A stretch of DNA of 64,000 bases from Pseudomonadota bacterium. GTDB lineage: Bacteria > Pseudomonadota > Gammaproteobacteria > Burkholderiales > Burkholderiaceae_C. The notes under the pieces were generated by a model. The model searched no databases. It was given only the letters and a program-made list of their open reading frames with translations, and was not told where the DNA came from. The translations under genes were made by a program, and so were the position numbers. Location: assembly GCA_021819435.1 (NCBI GenBank), contig JAKARB010000003.1, positions 248,001 through 312,000 on the forward strand, read 5' to 3'. Positions 37,252 through 49,076 of this stretch are shown one piece after another (position 1 is the first letter of the stretch; each line of letters starts with the position of its first letter).

Positions 37252-38363
37252 GCCGACGCCTTCTTCTTGTGAGGTTGAACGAGCTGCTCGATGGCATCGG
37301 CCACCGCCGCAGCGGCATGGTTGCGGGCCAGCGCGCGTGCACGCTTGGCCATGGTCAGCAGCTCCTCGCGTTGCAGCGACTGGAGCTGGCGCGCCAGGGT
37401 GTCGGCGGTGAGCTCGGCTTGTGGCAGGTGGATGGCGGCCTGGTGCTGGGCCATGAACTCGGCGTTGTCGCGCTGGTGCGCGGTGGTCGACACCACCAGC
37501 GGGATCAGCACGCTGGGCACGCCCGCTGCACACAGTTCGCTGACCGTGATCGCGCCCGCGCGGCAGACGATGAGGTCGCAATCCGTCAGGCGCTGGGCCA
37601 TGTTGTTGATGAAGGGCAGCAGCTCGACATCCCGCTGGGGATCGAGCCCCGCCTTGACGTACTCAGCCTTCACGGCTTCGAAATTGGCCATGCCCGTTTG
37701 GTGGGTGATGCGCGGGCGCTGTTCGGGCGCGATGCGGGCCAGGGCTTGCGGCACGGTCTCGTTGAGCACCCTGGCGCCCAGGCTGCCGCCGACCACCAGG
37801 ACCTTGAGCGGGCCACTGCGGCCTTCGAAGCGTTGCGCGGGCGGGGCGATGGACTCAATCTCGGCGCGCACGGGGTTGCCCGTCACGCGGGCGACCTTGC
37901 GCTTGGCAGCCGGGCCATCGAAGCCGCAGGCCAGCACGTCGGTGATCGGCAGCAGGGCCTTGTTGCTCAGCAGCATGGCCGCGTCGGCGTTGACCATGAC
38001 CAGTGGCAGCAGGCGCGCGGCGCTCATGACGCCACCGGGGAAGCAGACATAGCCACCCATGCCCAACACGGCATCGGCCTGGCGCTTGACCAAGATCTGG
38101 TAGCAGTCGGCAAAGGCCTTGAGCAGGCGCACGCCGCCGAACAGCGTGTCTTTCAGCGACTTGCCGCGCAGGCCGTTGAAGGCGATGGTGTCCAGCTCGA
38201 TGCCGGTGGGCGGCACCAGGCGGTTTTCCATGCCGCCTTCGGTGCCCAGCCAGCTCACCGTCCAGCCACGGCGCTTCATCTCATCGGCCACGGCAAGGCC
38301 AGGCATGATGTGCCCACCGGTGCCTGCGGCCATGATGACGAGGTGGCGTTGAGGCATGTTCAT
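37248..38363 (-). CDS. murG: UDP-GlcNAc--lipid I GlcNAc transferase MurG
   Basis: A 371-residue GT28 enzyme that converts lipid I to lipid II at the inner face of the membrane. It shows [41 protein letters not shown] and [15 protein letters not shown](V)PS. Its start is the ATG at 38363 overlapping the ftsW TGA; a second ATG two codons later is possible. The C-terminus is basic (PHKKKASA). Confidence 0.96.
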   Translation of the reverse strand: MNMPQRHLVIMAAGTGGHIMPGLAVADEMKRRGWTVSWLGTEGGMENRLVPPTGIELDTIAFNGLRGKSLKDTLFGGVRLLKAFADCYQILVKRQADAVLGMGGYVCFPGGVMSAARLLPLVMVNADAAMLLSNKALLPITDVLACGFDGPAAKRKVARVTGNPVRAEIESIAPPAQRFEGRSGPLKVLVVGGSLGARVLNETVPQALARIAPEQRPRITHQTGMANFEAVKAEYVKAGLDPQRDVELLPFINNMAQRLTDCDLIVCRAGAITVSELCAAGVPSVLIPLVVSTTAHQRDNAEFMAQHQAAIHLPQAELTADTLARQLQSLQREELLTMAKRARALARNHAAAAVADAIEQLVQPHKKKASA

Positions 38364-39640
38364 GCGCGTCCTCCGCGCATGAGTTGACGATTCTCCATGT
38401 CCACGCGCAGGCAAATGGCCAACGCGATGCAGTTGAGCAGGATGCCCGAGCCGCCGAAGCTCATCAGCGGCAGCGTCAGGCCCTTGGTGGGCAGCACGCC
38501 CAGGTTCACGCCCATGTTGATGAAGCCCTGCGCGCCCAGCCACACGGCCACGCCCTGGGCCACGAGGCCAGAGAAGACGCGGTCCAGCGCGATGGCCTGG
38601 CGGCCGATGTTGAACAGCCGCACCACGACCCAGAAGAAGGCCAGCACCACGCCCGCCACGCCGATGAAACCCAGCTCTTCGCCGATGACGGCGAGCAGGA
38701 AGTCGGTGTGGGCCTCGGGCAGGTAGTGCAACTTCTCGACGCTGGAGCCCAGGCCTTCGCCGAAGATCTCGCCCCGGCCGAAGGCGATCAGCGAGTGCGT
38801 GAGCTGGTAGGCCTTGCCCAGGGCGTTCTTCTCGTCCCACGGGTCGAGGTAGGCGAATATGCGCTCGCGCCGCCAGGGGCTGAGCGTGATCATCAGCATG
38901 AAGGCGCCCAGCAGCACCGCCGTGATCAGCGTGAACATCTTGCCGTTGACGCCGCCCAGAAAGAGGATGGCCATGGCGATGGTGGCGATCACCATGAAGG
39001 CGCCCATGTCGGGCTCGGCCAGCAGCAGCAGGCCCACCACGCCCACGGCCACGGCCATCGGCGTGACGGCGCGGAAGAAGTGCTCCTTCACGTCCATCTT
39101 GCGCACCATGTAGTCGGAGGCGTAGAGCACGATGGCCAGCTTGGCCAGCTCGGAGGGCTGGAAGTTCATGAAGCCCAGCGGCAGCCAGCGGCGCGCACCA
39201 TAGACCACCTTGCCCACGTGCGGGATCAACACGATGATCAGCAGCACCAGCGAAGCGACGAACAACCAGGGCGCAAGCTTCTCCCAAGTGCTCATGGGGA
39301 TCTGCGTGACCACGGCGGCCACCGAGATGCCCATCGTGATGGAAATGATGTGGCGCTGGAAGAAATACGTCGGCGTGTAGTTCGAGAAGCGCGGGCTGTC
39401 AGGCAGCGCGATGGTGGCCGAATAGACCATGACGAGGCCGGTCAGCAGCAGCGCGAGCACGACCCACATCAGCGGCTGGTCGAAACCCATCAGGCGCGAG
39501 GGCTGGGCCGTGCTGATGTTGACGAAATCGCGCACGGGCAGCGGGCCGGCGTCGCGGCCCTCGCCACTGGACGGCTTGAACAGAGACTTGAGGCGGCTCA
39601 TGAGCGATGGGCCCTGGGCGCGATCTGCGGCGATGCTCAT
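38360..39640 (-). CDS. ftsW: Lipid II polymerase FtsW (SEDS family)
   Basis: A 426-residue SEDS protein, the septal glycan polymerase partner of FtsI. About ten membrane segments are visible, with MVYSATIAL early, [18 protein letters not shown], the catalytic-loop Asp near [27 protein letters not shown] and [11 protein letters not shown] at the end. The ATG at 39640 overlaps the murD TGA. A 45-residue cytoplasmic N-terminus precedes the first helix. Confidence 0.96.
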   Translation of the reverse strand: MSIAADRAQGPSLMSRLKSLFKPSSGEGRDAGPLPVRDFVNISTAQPSRLMGFDQPLMWVVLALLLTGLVMVYSATIALPDSPRFSNYTPTYFFQRHIISITMGISVAAVVTQIPMSTWEKLAPWLFVASLVLLIIVLIPHVGKVVYGARRWLPLGFMNFQPSELAKLAIVLYASDYMVRKMDVKEHFFRAVTPMAVAVGVVGLLLLAEPDMGAFMVIATIAMAILFLGGVNGKMFTLITAVLLGAFMLMITLSPWRRERIFAYLDPWDEKNALGKAYQLTHSLIAFGRGEIFGEGLGSSVEKLHYLPEAHTDFLLAVIGEELGFIGVAGVVLAFFWVVVRLFNIGRQAIALDRVFSGLVAQGVAVWLGAQGFINMGVNLGVLPTKGLTLPLMSFGGSGILLNCIALAICLRVDMENRQLMRGGRA

Positions 39641-41520
39641 GCGATCTCTCCCAGGTCGTTGGCCATGGCTTGCAGGGTCTGGACGAAGACCTCGGCGCGA
39701 TGCGCGTAATTGCGGAACATGTCCAGGCTGGCGCAAGCCGGGCTCAGCAGCACGGCGTCGCCCTGGCGCGCCTGCTCCCAGGACCAGCGGGTGGCGTCCT
39801 CCAGCGTGTCGAAACGCTGGACGAGGATGTCTTCGTCGGCCGGGCTCTTCACGCCTTGCAGCACAGCGCCGATGGCTTCGGCATCGCGGCCGATGAGGGA
39901 CACGGCGCGCGCGAAACGGCCCACGGGCTCGCGCAACGGCGCGAAGTCCTGGCCCTTGCCGTCGCCGCCCAGGATCAGGCAGAGCTTGCCGGGAGACAGG
40001 TCGGCGCCCAGGCCCAGCAGCGCGGCCACGGTGGCGCCCACGTTGGTGCCCTTGCTGTCGTCGATGGCGTCGACGCCGCGCAGCGTCATCACATGCTCAA
40101 CGCGGTGCGGCTCGCCACGGTACTCACGCAGGCCGTGCAGCATCGGTGCCAGCGGGCAGCCCACTGCGGTGGCCAGGGCCAGCGCGGCCAGGGCATTCGA
40201 GGCGTTGTGGCGGCCACGGATGCGCAGCGCATCGGCTGGCATCAGGCGCTGCAGCACGATCTCGTGCTGTTCGCCCTTGGCGAGCTTGAGCGTGGGATCG
40301 GCCTCGCGGGCGCGCACCAGCCAGGCCATGCCAGACTCGACCACCAGGCCGAAGTCGCCCGGCGCGCGCGGGGCGTCGAGGCCAAAGCGCACCACGTTGC
40401 GGTGCACGACCTTGGCGGGCCGGCCGCGCACGCCCGACTTGATGACCTCAGGCGGCGGCACCATGGCCTCGGCCAGCGGCTCGTCGCGGTTGACGACCAT
40501 CACCCCGGTCTTGCCGAAGATGCGGGACTTCGCCTCGGCGTAGGCGGCCATGCTGCCGTGCCAGTCGAGGTGGTCTTGTGTGATGTTGAGCACCACCGCC
40601 GCATCGGGGTGGAAGTTGCTGACGCCATCGAGCTGGAAGCTGGAGAGTTCAAGCACCCAGGCTTCGGGCAGCACCTCGAACACGGGCGCGGCGGGAGGTG
40701 GCGGCGTCAGTTCGATGGGTGCTGCATCGGCATCGTCGCTCAGCGCGACGGGGGCCTGCGGCTCGGTGGCGTCCGCTTCGGCGGGCGCATCGACTTCGGC
40801 GTTTGCGACGCTCACGCCGTCCAGGTTGGCAGCCGACGCCGTTTCGGGCAAGGCCACTTCTGAGCGGGCTGCTTCCCCCGCCTCGGGCAGCGCGTCGCCA
40901 GGCTCGGTCACCGCATCGTTTGACACGCCGACCTCTTCGGGCAGCACGGCATCGACCTCACCGGGAGCGGCTTGCGCCTCGGCGCCTTTGGGCTCGGCCA
41001 GCCGAGTGGGCTCCTGATCGAGCGCAATGCCCAAGGTGTCGAGCAGAGTCGGGCCGATGTTGCCGGCCAAGCCCACACGCAGGCCGGCGCGCTCGATCAG
41101 CTTGGCCGTCAACGAGGTGGTGGTCGTCTTGCCGTTGGTGCCGGTGATGGCGACCACCTTGGGCGCGTAGCCGAGGTCTGCTTTCAGGTCGGCCAAGGCC
41201 GAGGCGAACAGCGAGAGCTCGCCGCGCGCGGGCACACCCAACTCGTCCGCACGCGCCAGGATGGGCGCCACCTCGGGCGAGGCCGGCATCAGGCCTGGGC
41301 TCTTGAACAGCAGGTTGACGCCATCGAGCAGCGATGGGTCGAGGCCCTGGTGCAACGTGGCGCCGGGCACGTCGGCGGCCAGGGTGGCGGCCTGGGGCGG
41401 GTTGGCGCGCGTGTCGGCCACGCGCACAGTCGCGCCGCACCGGGCGCACCAGCGCGCCATGGCCAGGCCCGAGTCACCCAGACCCAGGATCAGCACGGTG
41501 AGGTTGCGAAGGTGGTGCAT
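39637..41520 (-). CDS. murD: UDP-MurNAc-L-Ala--D-Glu ligase with large acidic insertion
   Basis: A 627-residue MurD, which adds D-Glu to UDP-MurNAc-L-Ala. The usual motifs are present: [19 protein letters not shown] loop [12 protein letters not shown] (about 125-136), [36 protein letters not shown] and [11 protein letters not shown]. Ordinary MurD is about 440-500 residues. The excess is a low-complexity insertion at residues about 168-283, rich in Ala, Glu, Asp, Pro and Val and nearly free of Lys/Arg, ending with [15 protein letters not shown]. It lies in the central ATPase domain between the ATP loop and the strand WVLELSS. No frameshift is needed. Confidence 0.95.
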   Translation of the reverse strand: MHHLRNLTVLILGLGDSGLAMARWCARCGATVRVADTRANPPQAATLAADVPGATLHQGLDPSLLDGVNLLFKSPGLMPASPEVAPILARADELGVPARGELSLFASALADLKADLGYAPKVVAITGTNGKTTTTSLTAKLIERAGLRVGLAGNIGPTLLDTLGIALDQEPTRLAEPKGAEAQAAPGEVDAVLPEEVGVSNDAVTEPGDALPEAGEAARSEVALPETASAANLDGVSVANAEVDAPAEADATEPQAPVALSDDADAAPIELTPPPPAAPVFEVLPEAWVLELSSFQLDGVSNFHPDAAVVLNITQDHLDWHGSMAAYAEAKSRIFGKTGVMVVNRDEPLAEAMVPPPEVIKSGVRGRPAKVVHRNVVRFGLDAPRAPGDFGLVVESGMAWLVRAREADPTLKLAKGEQHEIVLQRLMPADALRIRGRHNASNALAALALATAVGCPLAPMLHGLREYRGEPHRVEHVMTLRGVDAIDDSKGTNVGATVAALLGLGADLSPGKLCLILGGDGKGQDFAPLREPVGRFARAVSLIGRDAEAIGAVLQGVKSPADEDILVQRFDTLEDATRWSWEQARQGDAVLLSPACASLDMFRNYAHRAEVFVQTLQAMANDLGEIA

Positions 41521-41536
41521 GGTGCTCGGTGGGTGC

Positions 41537-42715
41537 TCAGCGCAGCTTGAGGGTGGACAGGCCGATCAGGCACAACAGCATGGTGATGATCCAGAAACGC
41601 ACAACAACCTGCGTCTCCTTCCAGCCGGACTTCTCGAAGTGGTGGTGCAGCGGCGCCATCAGCAGGATGCGACGGCCCTCGCCGTACTTGCGCTTGGTGT
41701 ACTTGAAGTAGCTGACCTGCAGCATCACCGACAGCGCTTCGAGCACGAAGACCCCGCCCATGAAGGCCAGCACGATCTCCTGGCGCACGATGACAGCGAT
41801 GGTGCCCAGGGCACCGCCCAGCGCCAGCGCGCCCACGTCGCCCATGAACACCTGCGCCGGGTAGGCGTTGAACCACAAAAACGCCAACCCTGCCCCCGAC
41901 ATCGCGGCGCAGAACACCAGCAGCTCGCCCGCACCGGGGATGTGCGGCAACAGCAGGTACTTCGCAAACACGGCGTTGCCGGTCACGTAGGCGAAGATGC
42001 CCAAAGCAGCTGAAACCATCACCACCGGCATGATGGCGAGGCCGTCGAGCCCGTCGGTCAGGTTCACCGCGTTGCTGGTGCCGACGATGACGATGTAGGT
42101 CAGCGCCATGAAGCCCCACACGCCCAGCGGGTAGCTCACCGTCTTGAAGAAGGGCACGATCAGGTCGGCCTTCGGCGGCAGGTCATTGCTGAAGCCCGAT
42201 CCGATCCAGCGGAAGAACAGCTCGATCACACGCAGGTTGTTGGTCTCGGACACGCTGAAAGCCAGGTAGATGGCGGCAATCAGGCCGATGACGGACTGCC
42301 AGAAATACTTCTCGCGCGAGGGCATGCCCTCCGGGTCCTTGTTGACGACCTTGCGCCAATCGTCGACCCAGCCGATCAGGCCGAAGCCTGTCGTCACGAT
42401 CATCACGATCCACACGAAGCGGTTGGCCCAGTCGAACCAAAGCAGCGTCGACAGGCCGATGCTCAGCAGGATCAGCGCGCCGCCCATGGTGGGCGTGCCG
42501 CGCTTGGTGAGGTGGGTGTCCATCGCGTATTCGCGGATGGGCTGACCAATCTTGAGTTCGGTCAGCTTGCGGATCACCCAGGGGCCCAGCAACAACCCGA
42601 TGAGCAGCGCCGTCATGGCAGCCATCACAGAGCGGAAGGTCAGGTACTGGAAGACGCGCAGGAAGCCCAGGTCGGGGTGCAACTCCTGCAGCCACAGCGC
42701 GAGACTAAGCAGCAT
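41537..42715 (-). CDS. mraY: Phospho-MurNAc-pentapeptide translocase
   Basis: A 392-residue integral membrane enzyme making lipid I from UDP-MurNAc-pentapeptide and undecaprenyl phosphate. Ten membrane segments are visible, with [36 protein letters not shown] and [14 protein letters not shown]. The ATG at 42715 has GGAGGT 4 nt upstream and overlaps the murEF TAG by 11 bp; a GTG two codons earlier is less likely. Confidence 0.96.
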   Translation of the reverse strand: MLLSLALWLQELHPDLGFLRVFQYLTFRSVMAAMTALLIGLLLGPWVIRKLTELKIGQPIREYAMDTHLTKRGTPTMGGALILLSIGLSTLLWFDWANRFVWIVMIVTTGFGLIGWVDDWRKVVNKDPEGMPSREKYFWQSVIGLIAAIYLAFSVSETNNLRVIELFFRWIGSGFSNDLPPKADLIVPFFKTVSYPLGVWGFMALTYIVIVGTSNAVNLTDGLDGLAIMPVVMVSAALGIFAYVTGNAVFAKYLLLPHIPGAGELLVFCAAMSGAGLAFLWFNAYPAQVFMGDVGALALGGALGTIAVIVRQEIVLAFMGGVFVLEALSVMLQVSYFKYTKRKYGEGRRILLMAPLHHHFEKSGWKETQVVVRFWIITMLLCLIGLSTLKLR

Positions 42716-45700
42716 GGGCACCTCCGGTGAGGGCGGCGACGACTTGTTCCATCTTCATAAAGCGAGAACCTTTGACCAGGATGGATGCCGCAAGCGGTGC
42801 GGCATCGGGCTGGGACAGCGCCGAGACGATGTCGACGGCGCTGTCGAAATGGCGGGGTTGCGAAGGCGTGGCGCTCGCGGTGCCAGCGGCTTGGCTGGCT
42901 TGCGTGCCGCGCGCTGCCTGGGCCGCGCGCGCCGCGTGGATGCACAAGTCGCCCGCCGTCCAGATGTGTTCGATGCCACGCGCGGCAGCGTGGGCGCCCA
43001 CTTCCTCGTGGAAAGCAGGGCCTTGATCGCCCACCTCGCCCATGTCGCCGAGCACCAGCCAGTGGGGCCCAGGCAAGTCGGCCAGCATGTCGATGGCCGC
43101 GCGCACGGAGTCGGGGTTGGCGTTGTAGGAGTCGTCGACCAGGGTGACGGCCTGGCCGCGCACCGTGGCCTGCCGCAACTGCGAACGGCCCTTGACGGGC
43201 TGGAAGGCTTGCAGGCCCGCGACGATGCGCTCCAGCGGCACGCCCGCGCCCAGCGCGGCGGCGGTGGCGGCCAATGCGTTGCGCACGTTGTGGCGGCCGG
43301 CCATGGCCAGAGCCACCTCGGCCTCGCCCTGTGGCGTGACCAGGCGGATCTGCCAATGCGGTGCTGGCTCGGCCTGCCAGGTGGCGCTGCCAGTGACAGC
43401 GGCCGGCCCCTGCGTGGCGAAGTCGATGACCCGGCAGCCATGGGCCAGCTCGCGCCAGATGGAGGTGTGCTCGTCGTCGGCTGGGAACACCGCCACGCCG
43501 CTGCGCGACAGCGACCGCAGCACCGAGCCGTTCTCGCGCGCCACGGCCTCGACCGTGTGCATGAACTCTTGGTGCTCGCGCTGGGCGTTGTTGACCAGGG
43601 CCACCGTGGGCGCCGCGATGGCGGCCAACTGGGCGATCTCGCCTGGGTGGTTCATGCCCAGCTCGACCACGGCGCAACGGTGCTGGCCTTCGCGCAAGCG
43701 CAGCAGGGTCAAGGGCACGCCGATGTCGTTGTTGAAGTTGCCTTGAGTGGCCAGGGCCGCGTCTTCGCTGCCCTGTGCCGAGGCCATCCAGGCGCGCAGG
43801 ATGGACGCGATCATCTGCGTGACCGTGGTCTTGCCATTGCTGCCCGTCACGCCCACCAGCGGGATGTCGAAGCGCGCGCGCCAGCCGGCGGCCAGCATGC
43901 TCAGCGCCGCCCGCGTGTCGCCCACCGTCAGGCCGGGCAGTCCCGACGCGGCCATGCCGCGTTGCCCGATCACGGCCACTGCGCCCGAGCCAGCAGCCTG
44001 CGGCAAGAAATCGTGTGCGTCGAAGCGTTCGCCGCGCAGGGCCACGAAGCAGTCACCTGCCTGCAGGGTGCGGGTGTCGGTGTGCACGCGGGCGATGGGC
44101 GTGGCGGGGTCGCCGTGCAGGGTCGAGCCGGGCAGCAGCGCCTGGGCCACCCCCAGCGTCATCATCGGCTTGCTCGCCACGGCTCCCGTGGAAGCGACGC
44201 GATCAGAGAGCACGCCCGCCGACGCCGCGCGCTGACGCAAGGCAGCAGCGGCCTCGTCGACATCCGAGAAAGGCGCCTTGACGCCGGCCACCTCTTGCGT
44301 GGTTTCGTGGCCCTTGCCGGCCAGCAGCACCACGTCACGGGCGTCGGCTTCGCTCAAAGCGTGGGCGATGGCGGCGCGGCGGTCTTCGATCACGTCCACC
44401 CCGTCGCGGCCCGGCACGCCGGCCAGGATCTGCGACAGGATGAAGGCCGGCGATTCGCCGCGCGGGTTGTCGCTGGTGAGCACGACGTGGTCGGCGTGGC
44501 AGTCGGCGGTGGCACCCATGAGCGGGCGCTTGATCGGGTCGCGCTCCCCACCGCAGCCGAACACGCACCACAGCCGGCCGCCACGTGCTTGCGCCACGGG
44601 GCGCAGGGCTTGCAGCGCCTTTTGCAGCGCATCGGGGGTGTGGGCGTAGTCGACCACGACGAGGGGCAGTTCAAGCGCACCACCAGCCAAACCGGCGTGC
44701 GCGCCGACGAGCTGCATGCGGCCGGGCACGGCTTGCAGCGAGGCGCAAGCCTTGGCGATGGCACCGAGCTCGCCACCCATGGCTCGTGCGGTGGCGATGA
44801 CACCCAGCAGGTTCGCCACGTTGAAGGTGCCGATCACCGGCGCCTGCACCAGCGCACGGCCGACTTCCTGCGTGCCTTGCGCGCTGTGCTCGACCACGGT
44901 GAAGCGCACACCGCCCTCGGCATGTTGAACATCCAGCGCTTGCACGCGGGCCGAACCGGGGGCGCCGGCCACGCGGCAGGTCCAGGCCTCCAGCCCACGG
45001 GCCTCGGCGTGGCGCAACAACTCGGCGCCCTTCTCGTCATCAAGGTTGATGACGGCAGCGCGCAGGCCCGGCCAATCGAACAGGCGGCGCTTGGCGAGCC
45101 AGTAGGCAGCCATGTCACCGTGGTAGTCGAGGTGGTCTTGCGTGAAGTTGGTGAACTGGGCGACTTCGATGTGCGTGGCGTGCAGGCGCAGTTCTTCGAT
45201 GCCGATGGACGAAGCCTCGATCGCCACCGCCTTCAGCCCCTGGGCCACGAAATCGCGGAAGGTGCGGTGCAGCGTGATGGGGTCGGGCGTGGTCAGGCCG
45301 GTGTGCACCACACCGCCATCGCGCAAGCGGCCCACGCCCAAGGTGCCGACCACGCCGCAAGGCAGGCCGATGGCTTCGAGCACCTGGGCCGTCCACCACG
45401 AAGTCGAAGTCTTGCCATTGGTGCCCGTGACGGCGGCCACGCGCAGCGCGGCACTCGGTTCACCGTAAAAGCCGTGTGCGATCTCGGCGCTGCCGGCCTT
45501 CAACCCCGGCATGGCAGCGATGCGCGCGTCGTCGAAGGCGAAGGCTTGCGCCCCGTCGGCTTCGACCAGGCAGGCGCGAGCGCCGGCTTGCAGGGCCTGT
45601 TGCACGAAGGCGCGCCCATCTCGCGCGGCGCCTGGCCAAGCGATGAAAGCCACGTCTTTCAGCGAGGGCACGGCGCGGCTGTCCACCGTCAGCTCGGTCA

Positions 45701-45764
45701 CGCCTTGCGCGCGCAGCCAGGCCAGCGCGGCGGCGGTGTCGGGGAGGAGGCGCGGCGCGGCCAT
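42705..45764 (-). CDS. murE/murF: Fused MurE-MurF ligase
   Basis: A 1019-residue protein carrying two Mur ligases in one frame. Residues 1 to about 505 are MurE, which adds meso-diaminopimelate: ATP loop GTNGKTST (114-121), [21 protein letters not shown] and SDNPRGESP, whose DNPR is the diaminopimelate-specific motif. A roughly 30-residue linker follows. Residues about 534-1019 are MurF, which adds D-Ala-D-Ala: [12 protein letters not shown] (638-649), [20 protein letters not shown] and [10 protein letters not shown]. Such fusions are known in Bordetella and other Burkholderiales. It ends in TAG and overlaps ftsI by 1 bp. Confidence 0.96.
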   Translation of the reverse strand: MAAPRLLPDTAAALAWLRAQGVTELTVDSRAVPSLKDVAFIAWPGAARDGRAFVQQALQAGARACLVEADGAQAFAFDDARIAAMPGLKAGSAEIAHGFYGEPSAALRVAAVTGTNGKTSTSWWTAQVLEAIGLPCGVVGTLGVGRLRDGGVVHTGLTTPDPITLHRTFRDFVAQGLKAVAIEASSIGIEELRLHATHIEVAQFTNFTQDHLDYHGDMAAYWLAKRRLFDWPGLRAAVINLDDEKGAELLRHAEARGLEAWTCRVAGAPGSARVQALDVQHAEGGVRFTVVEHSAQGTQEVGRALVQAPVIGTFNVANLLGVIATARAMGGELGAIAKACASLQAVPGRMQLVGAHAGLAGGALELPLVVVDYAHTPDALQKALQALRPVAQARGGRLWCVFGCGGERDPIKRPLMGATADCHADHVVLTSDNPRGESPAFILSQILAGVPGRDGVDVIEDRRAAIAHALSEADARDVVLLAGKGHETTQEVAGVKAPFSDVDEAAAALRQRAASAGVLSDRVASTGAVASKPMMTLGVAQALLPGSTLHGDPATPIARVHTDTRTLQAGDCFVALRGERFDAHDFLPQAAGSGAVAVIGQRGMAASGLPGLTVGDTRAALSMLAAGWRARFDIPLVGVTGSNGKTTVTQMIASILRAWMASAQGSEDAALATQGNFNNDIGVPLTLLRLREGQHRCAVVELGMNHPGEIAQLAAIAAPTVALVNNAQREHQEFMHTVEAVARENGSVLRSLSRSGVAVFPADDEHTSIWRELAHGCRVIDFATQGPAAVTGSATWQAEPAPHWQIRLVTPQGEAEVALAMAGRHNVRNALAATAAALGAGVPLERIVAGLQAFQPVKGRSQLRQATVRGQAVTLVDDSYNANPDSVRAAIDMLADLPGPHWLVLGDMGEVGDQGPAFHEEVGAHAAARGIEHIWTAGDLCIHAARAAQAARGTQASQAAGTASATPSQPRHFDSAVDIVSALSQPDAAPLAASILVKGSRFMKMEQVVAALTGGAHAA

Positions 45765-47692
45765 CAGAAGCTCTCCACTTCAGCAGGGATGCTGGTCTGG
45801 ATCTGCGACTGCACCTCCATGTCGGGCAGCACACCCAGGCGGTGCAAGGTCTGCTGCACGACCTGGCTGAAAACGGGCGCGGCCACCTCGCCGCCAAAGT
45901 ACACGCCGGTGCCCGGCTCGTCGACCATCACGGCCACGACGATGCGCGGCTGGCTGATCGGCGCGATGCCGACGAACCACGAACGGTATTTGTTGCCTGC
46001 GTAGCCACGGCCTTCCTGCTTGTGCGCGGTGCCCGTCTTGCCGCCCACGCTGTAGCCCAGCGCCTGGGCCTTGGGCGCGGTGCCGCCGGCCTGGGTCACC
46101 ATCATCAGCATCTTGCGCACGGCGCGTGCCGTCTCGGGCGAGATGACACGCGTGCCATGCATCCGGATCGGCTCTTCACCGACCTCGCTGGTCACGCGGC
46201 CTTGCTTGGCGCCGTCAGGCCGAAAGCCCGTGCGGAAGGCCAGCACGGGCCGCTCGTCCTCGTTCGCGGGTGTCTGGCGGGGCTCGATCCCGCCGCCATC
46301 GCGCTTGAGCAGCGTCATCGGGATCAGCTCGCCGTCGCTGGCGAAGATGGTGTAGGCCTGCGCCAATTGAAACAAGCTGGCCGACAAGCCGTAGCCGTAG
46401 CTCATGGTGACCTGCTCGATGCGGCGCCAACTCTTGTAAGGACGCAGGCGGCCAGTGACCACACCCGGGAAGCCCAACTGGGGCTTCTGCCCCAGCCCGA
46501 CCGCGCTGAACATCTCCCACATCTCGCGTGGCTGCATTTGCAGGGCGATCTTGGCGGTGCCCACGTTGGATGATTTCTGGATCACCTCTTCGACGGTGAG
46601 GTCGCCATGCGGGTGCGAGTCGGAGATGGTCGAGCCGTCGATGGTGAGCCTGCCGGGCGCGGTCGGGATGACCGTGTGCGGCGTCACGCGCCCGGTTTCC
46701 ATCGCCAGCGCGGCGATGATGGGCTTCATCGTCGAGCCGGGCTCGAAGGTGTCGGTGAGCGCGCGGTTGCGCAGTTGCGCGCCGGTCAGGTTGCGGCGGT
46801 CTTCGGGCGTGTAGCTGGGCACGTTGGCCAAGGCCAGCACCTCACCTGTCACGGCGTCGAGCACCACCACGCTGCCAGCCTTGGCCTTGTGCAGGGCAAC
46901 GGCGTCGCGGATGCGCTGGTAGGCGTAGAACTGGATCTTGGCGTCGATGGACAGGCGAATGGATTGGCCGTCGACCGCCGGGATGGTGTCCCCCACCGAC
47001 TCAACCACGCGGCCCAGTCGGTCCTTGATGACATGGCGCGCGCCATCGTGGCCGGAGAGCTGCTTCTGGTAGGCCAGCTCGATGCCTTCCTGGCCTTCGT
47101 CCTCGATGTTGGTGAAGCCAACGATGTGGGCCGCCGATTCGCTCTCGGGGTACTGGCGGCGCCACTCACGCAGCTCGTACACGCCCTTGATCTTCAGGTC
47201 GGCCACCTTCTGCGCCACCTCGTCCGGCGCCTTGCGACGCAGCCAGACGAAGTTGGGGCTGGTGCCCAAGCGCTTCTTGAGCTCAGCCGGCTTCATTTCC
47301 AGCAGCTTGGCCAGCTTGCCGAGCTGTTCGGGCGTGGCGTTGAAGTCTTTCGGGATGGCCCACAGCGAGGGCGCCGGCACGCTCGAAGCCAGCAGCTCGC
47401 CGTTGCGGTCGAGGATGCGCCCGCGATTGGCCTCCAGCTCGATGCGGCGCTCGTAGCGGCTCGCACCCTGCTGTTGATAGAAATCGTTGTGGATGATCTG
47501 GATCCAGGCGGCGCGGCCGATGAGCACCGCGAAGCCCAGGCCGATGGCCCCGATCAAGAACTTCACGCGCCACGGCGGCGTGCGCGAAGCCAACAGCGGG
47601 CTGGTTGCGTAGCGCACCGTGGGCATGGCGGCCTTGCTCTGCCGGCGAGGCTGGCCGCGCAGGCGACGCCAGAGGTCACCGAAGCGGCTCAT
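45764..47692 (-). CDS. ftsI: Septal peptidoglycan transpeptidase FtsI (PBP3)
   Basis: A 642-residue class B penicillin-binding protein. A membrane anchor lies at about 44-63, then the pedestal domain (ERRIELEANRGRILDRNG). The transpeptidase motifs are STMK (Ser320 in FEPGSTMKPI), SSN in KSSNVGTAK and KTG in GGKTGTAHKQ. It crosslinks septal glycan made by FtsW. The ATG overlaps the ftsL TGA. Confidence 0.96.
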   Translation of the reverse strand: MSRFGDLWRRLRGQPRRQSKAAMPTVRYATSPLLASRTPPWRVKFLIGAIGLGFAVLIGRAAWIQIIHNDFYQQQGASRYERRIELEANRGRILDRNGELLASSVPAPSLWAIPKDFNATPEQLGKLAKLLEMKPAELKKRLGTSPNFVWLRRKAPDEVAQKVADLKIKGVYELREWRRQYPESESAAHIVGFTNIEDEGQEGIELAYQKQLSGHDGARHVIKDRLGRVVESVGDTIPAVDGQSIRLSIDAKIQFYAYQRIRDAVALHKAKAGSVVVLDAVTGEVLALANVPSYTPEDRRNLTGAQLRNRALTDTFEPGSTMKPIIAALAMETGRVTPHTVIPTAPGRLTIDGSTISDSHPHGDLTVEEVIQKSSNVGTAKIALQMQPREMWEMFSAVGLGQKPQLGFPGVVTGRLRPYKSWRRIEQVTMSYGYGLSASLFQLAQAYTIFASDGELIPMTLLKRDGGGIEPRQTPANEDERPVLAFRTGFRPDGAKQGRVTSEVGEEPIRMHGTRVISPETARAVRKMLMMVTQAGGTAPKAQALGYSVGGKTGTAHKQEGRGYAGNKYRSWFVGIAPISQPRIVVAVMVDEPGTGVYFGGEVAAPVFSQVVQQTLHRLGVLPDMEVQSQIQTSIPAEVESF

Positions 47693-48015
47693 GGGCGACC
47701 TCCGGAAGCGGCTTCGGCCGGCGCACCCTCGGCGCCCGACGCGGCCCCACCCGAGGCCGACACGTAATGCGTCACGCCCGGGTTGTTGCCGAACATGCGC
47801 AGCTTCTCGCGCGCCAATTTTTCAACGCGCAAGGGCGTGGCCTGGGCCCGCTTGTCAAGCTCCAAACGCTCGAACTCGATCTGCAACTCACGGGCAGCCG
47901 ATTGCGACTTTTCCAGCTCGTAAACCAGGCTGCGCGACTCGTGGCTGCTGCGGATCAGCCAGACGCAACTGCCCAACAGCACGACGGCCAGCAGGATGTT
48001 GAGGCGCAGCATCAT
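47689..48015 (-). CDS. ftsL: Cell division protein FtsL
   Basis: A 108-residue bitopic protein with one membrane helix (about 4-21, [17 protein letters not shown]) and a periplasmic leucine-zipper-like coiled coil ([22 protein letters not shown]). The Ala/Gly-rich C-terminus ([19 protein letters not shown]) is a disordered tail. It works with FtsB and FtsQ. The ATG at 48015 overlaps the rsmH TGA. Confidence 0.92.
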   Translation of the reverse strand: MMLRLNILLAVVLLGSCVWLIRSSHESRSLVYELEKSQSAARELQIEFERLELDKRAQATPLRVEKLAREKLRMFGNNPGVTHYVSASGGAASGAEGAPAEAASGGRP

Positions 48016-49073
48016 TTGCGAGCCCCCTTGCCAGAAGCACGCGCCGGCTTGCCTGCCTTGGCAGCCTTGCCAGCATCGCGCGGCGACGCGGCCGCCACCA
48101 GCTCAGGCGACCACGGCGTGCCCGTGCGCTCGGCAACGCGCAGCACGGCGGAACGCGAGCGCGGATTGCCCGCCACCTCTTCGTCGGAAGGCTTGATGCG
48201 CCCGATGGACTTCAGCAGCAACGGGCGCGGCTGCGCGAACGGCACGCGGCGGTCGACCTCTTCCTTGCTGTGGCGCGCGATGAAGGTCTTGACGATGCGA
48301 TCTTCCAGCGAGTGGAAGCTGATGACGGCCAGCCGCCCCCCAGGCGCCAGCATGCGCAAGGCCGAATCGAGCGCGTCTTCCAGTTCACCGAGCTCGCGGT
48401 TGACGTGGATGCGCAGGGCCTGGAAGGTGCGCGTGGCCGGGTCTTGGCCCGGCTCGCGGGTCTTGACCGCGCGGGCCACCACCGCCGACAACTCGGCCGT
48501 CGTGCGGATCGGCTGTCCCTCGTCACGGCGGGCCACGATGGCGCGCGCGATGGGGCCGGCGAAGCGCTCTTCGCCATAGGTGCGGATGACATCGGCCAGT
48601 TCGTCGAGCGAAGCGCGCGCCAGGAAGTCGGCCGCGCTTTCGCCGCTGGTGGTGTCCATGCGCATGTCCAGCGGCGCATCGAAGCGGAAGCTGAAGCCGC
48701 GCTCAGGGTTGTCGATCTGCGGCGATGACACACCGATGTCCATCAACAAGCCATCGACAGCACCCCAGCCTTGCGCCTCAGCCGCTTCGGCCCACTGCGA
48801 GAACGGCGCGTGGGCGATGTGAAAGCGCGGGTCGCGGATGGCGGCCTCGCCTTGCTTTGCGTGGGCGATGGCTTCAGGGTCGCGGTCGATGGCCAGCAAG
48901 GCGGCATCGGGGCCCAGCTTCGAGAGGATCAGGCGCGAATGGCCGCCACGACCAAAGGTGGCGTCGACATAACGACCCTGGGGCAGTGGGCCGGTGGCGT
49001 CATCCCACAAGGCATCGACCGCCTCGTGCAGCAGAACGGTCCGATGCTGCCAAGGTGTTTGCTGGTGCTGCAT
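48012..49073 (-). CDS. rsmH: 16S rRNA (cytosine-1402-N4) methyltransferase RsmH
   Basis: A 353-residue SAM-dependent enzyme (MraW). Motifs: [27 protein letters not shown] for [16 protein letters not shown] and [13 protein letters not shown], with [13 protein letters not shown] late. The last 45 residues are Ala/Lys-rich. Three nucleotides separate it from mraZ. Confidence 0.96.
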   Translation of the reverse strand: MQHQQTPWQHRTVLLHEAVDALWDDATGPLPQGRYVDATFGRGGHSRLILSKLGPDAALLAIDRDPEAIAHAKQGEAAIRDPRFHIAHAPFSQWAEAAEAQGWGAVDGLLMDIGVSSPQIDNPERGFSFRFDAPLDMRMDTTSGESAADFLARASLDELADVIRTYGEERFAGPIARAIVARRDEGQPIRTTAELSAVVARAVKTREPGQDPATRTFQALRIHVNRELGELEDALDSALRMLAPGGRLAVISFHSLEDRIVKTFIARHSKEEVDRRVPFAQPRPLLLKSIGRIKPSDEEVAGNPRSRSAVLRVAERTGTPWSPELVAAASPRDAGKAAKAGKPARASGKGARK

Positions 49074-49076
49074 GGG

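Noticed and set aside
42552-46004. 1150-residue plus-strand open frame
   Set aside because: It is the antisense of mraY, murEF and ftsI; composition is Arg/His/Gly-rich with no domain, as expected for GC-rich shadow frames.
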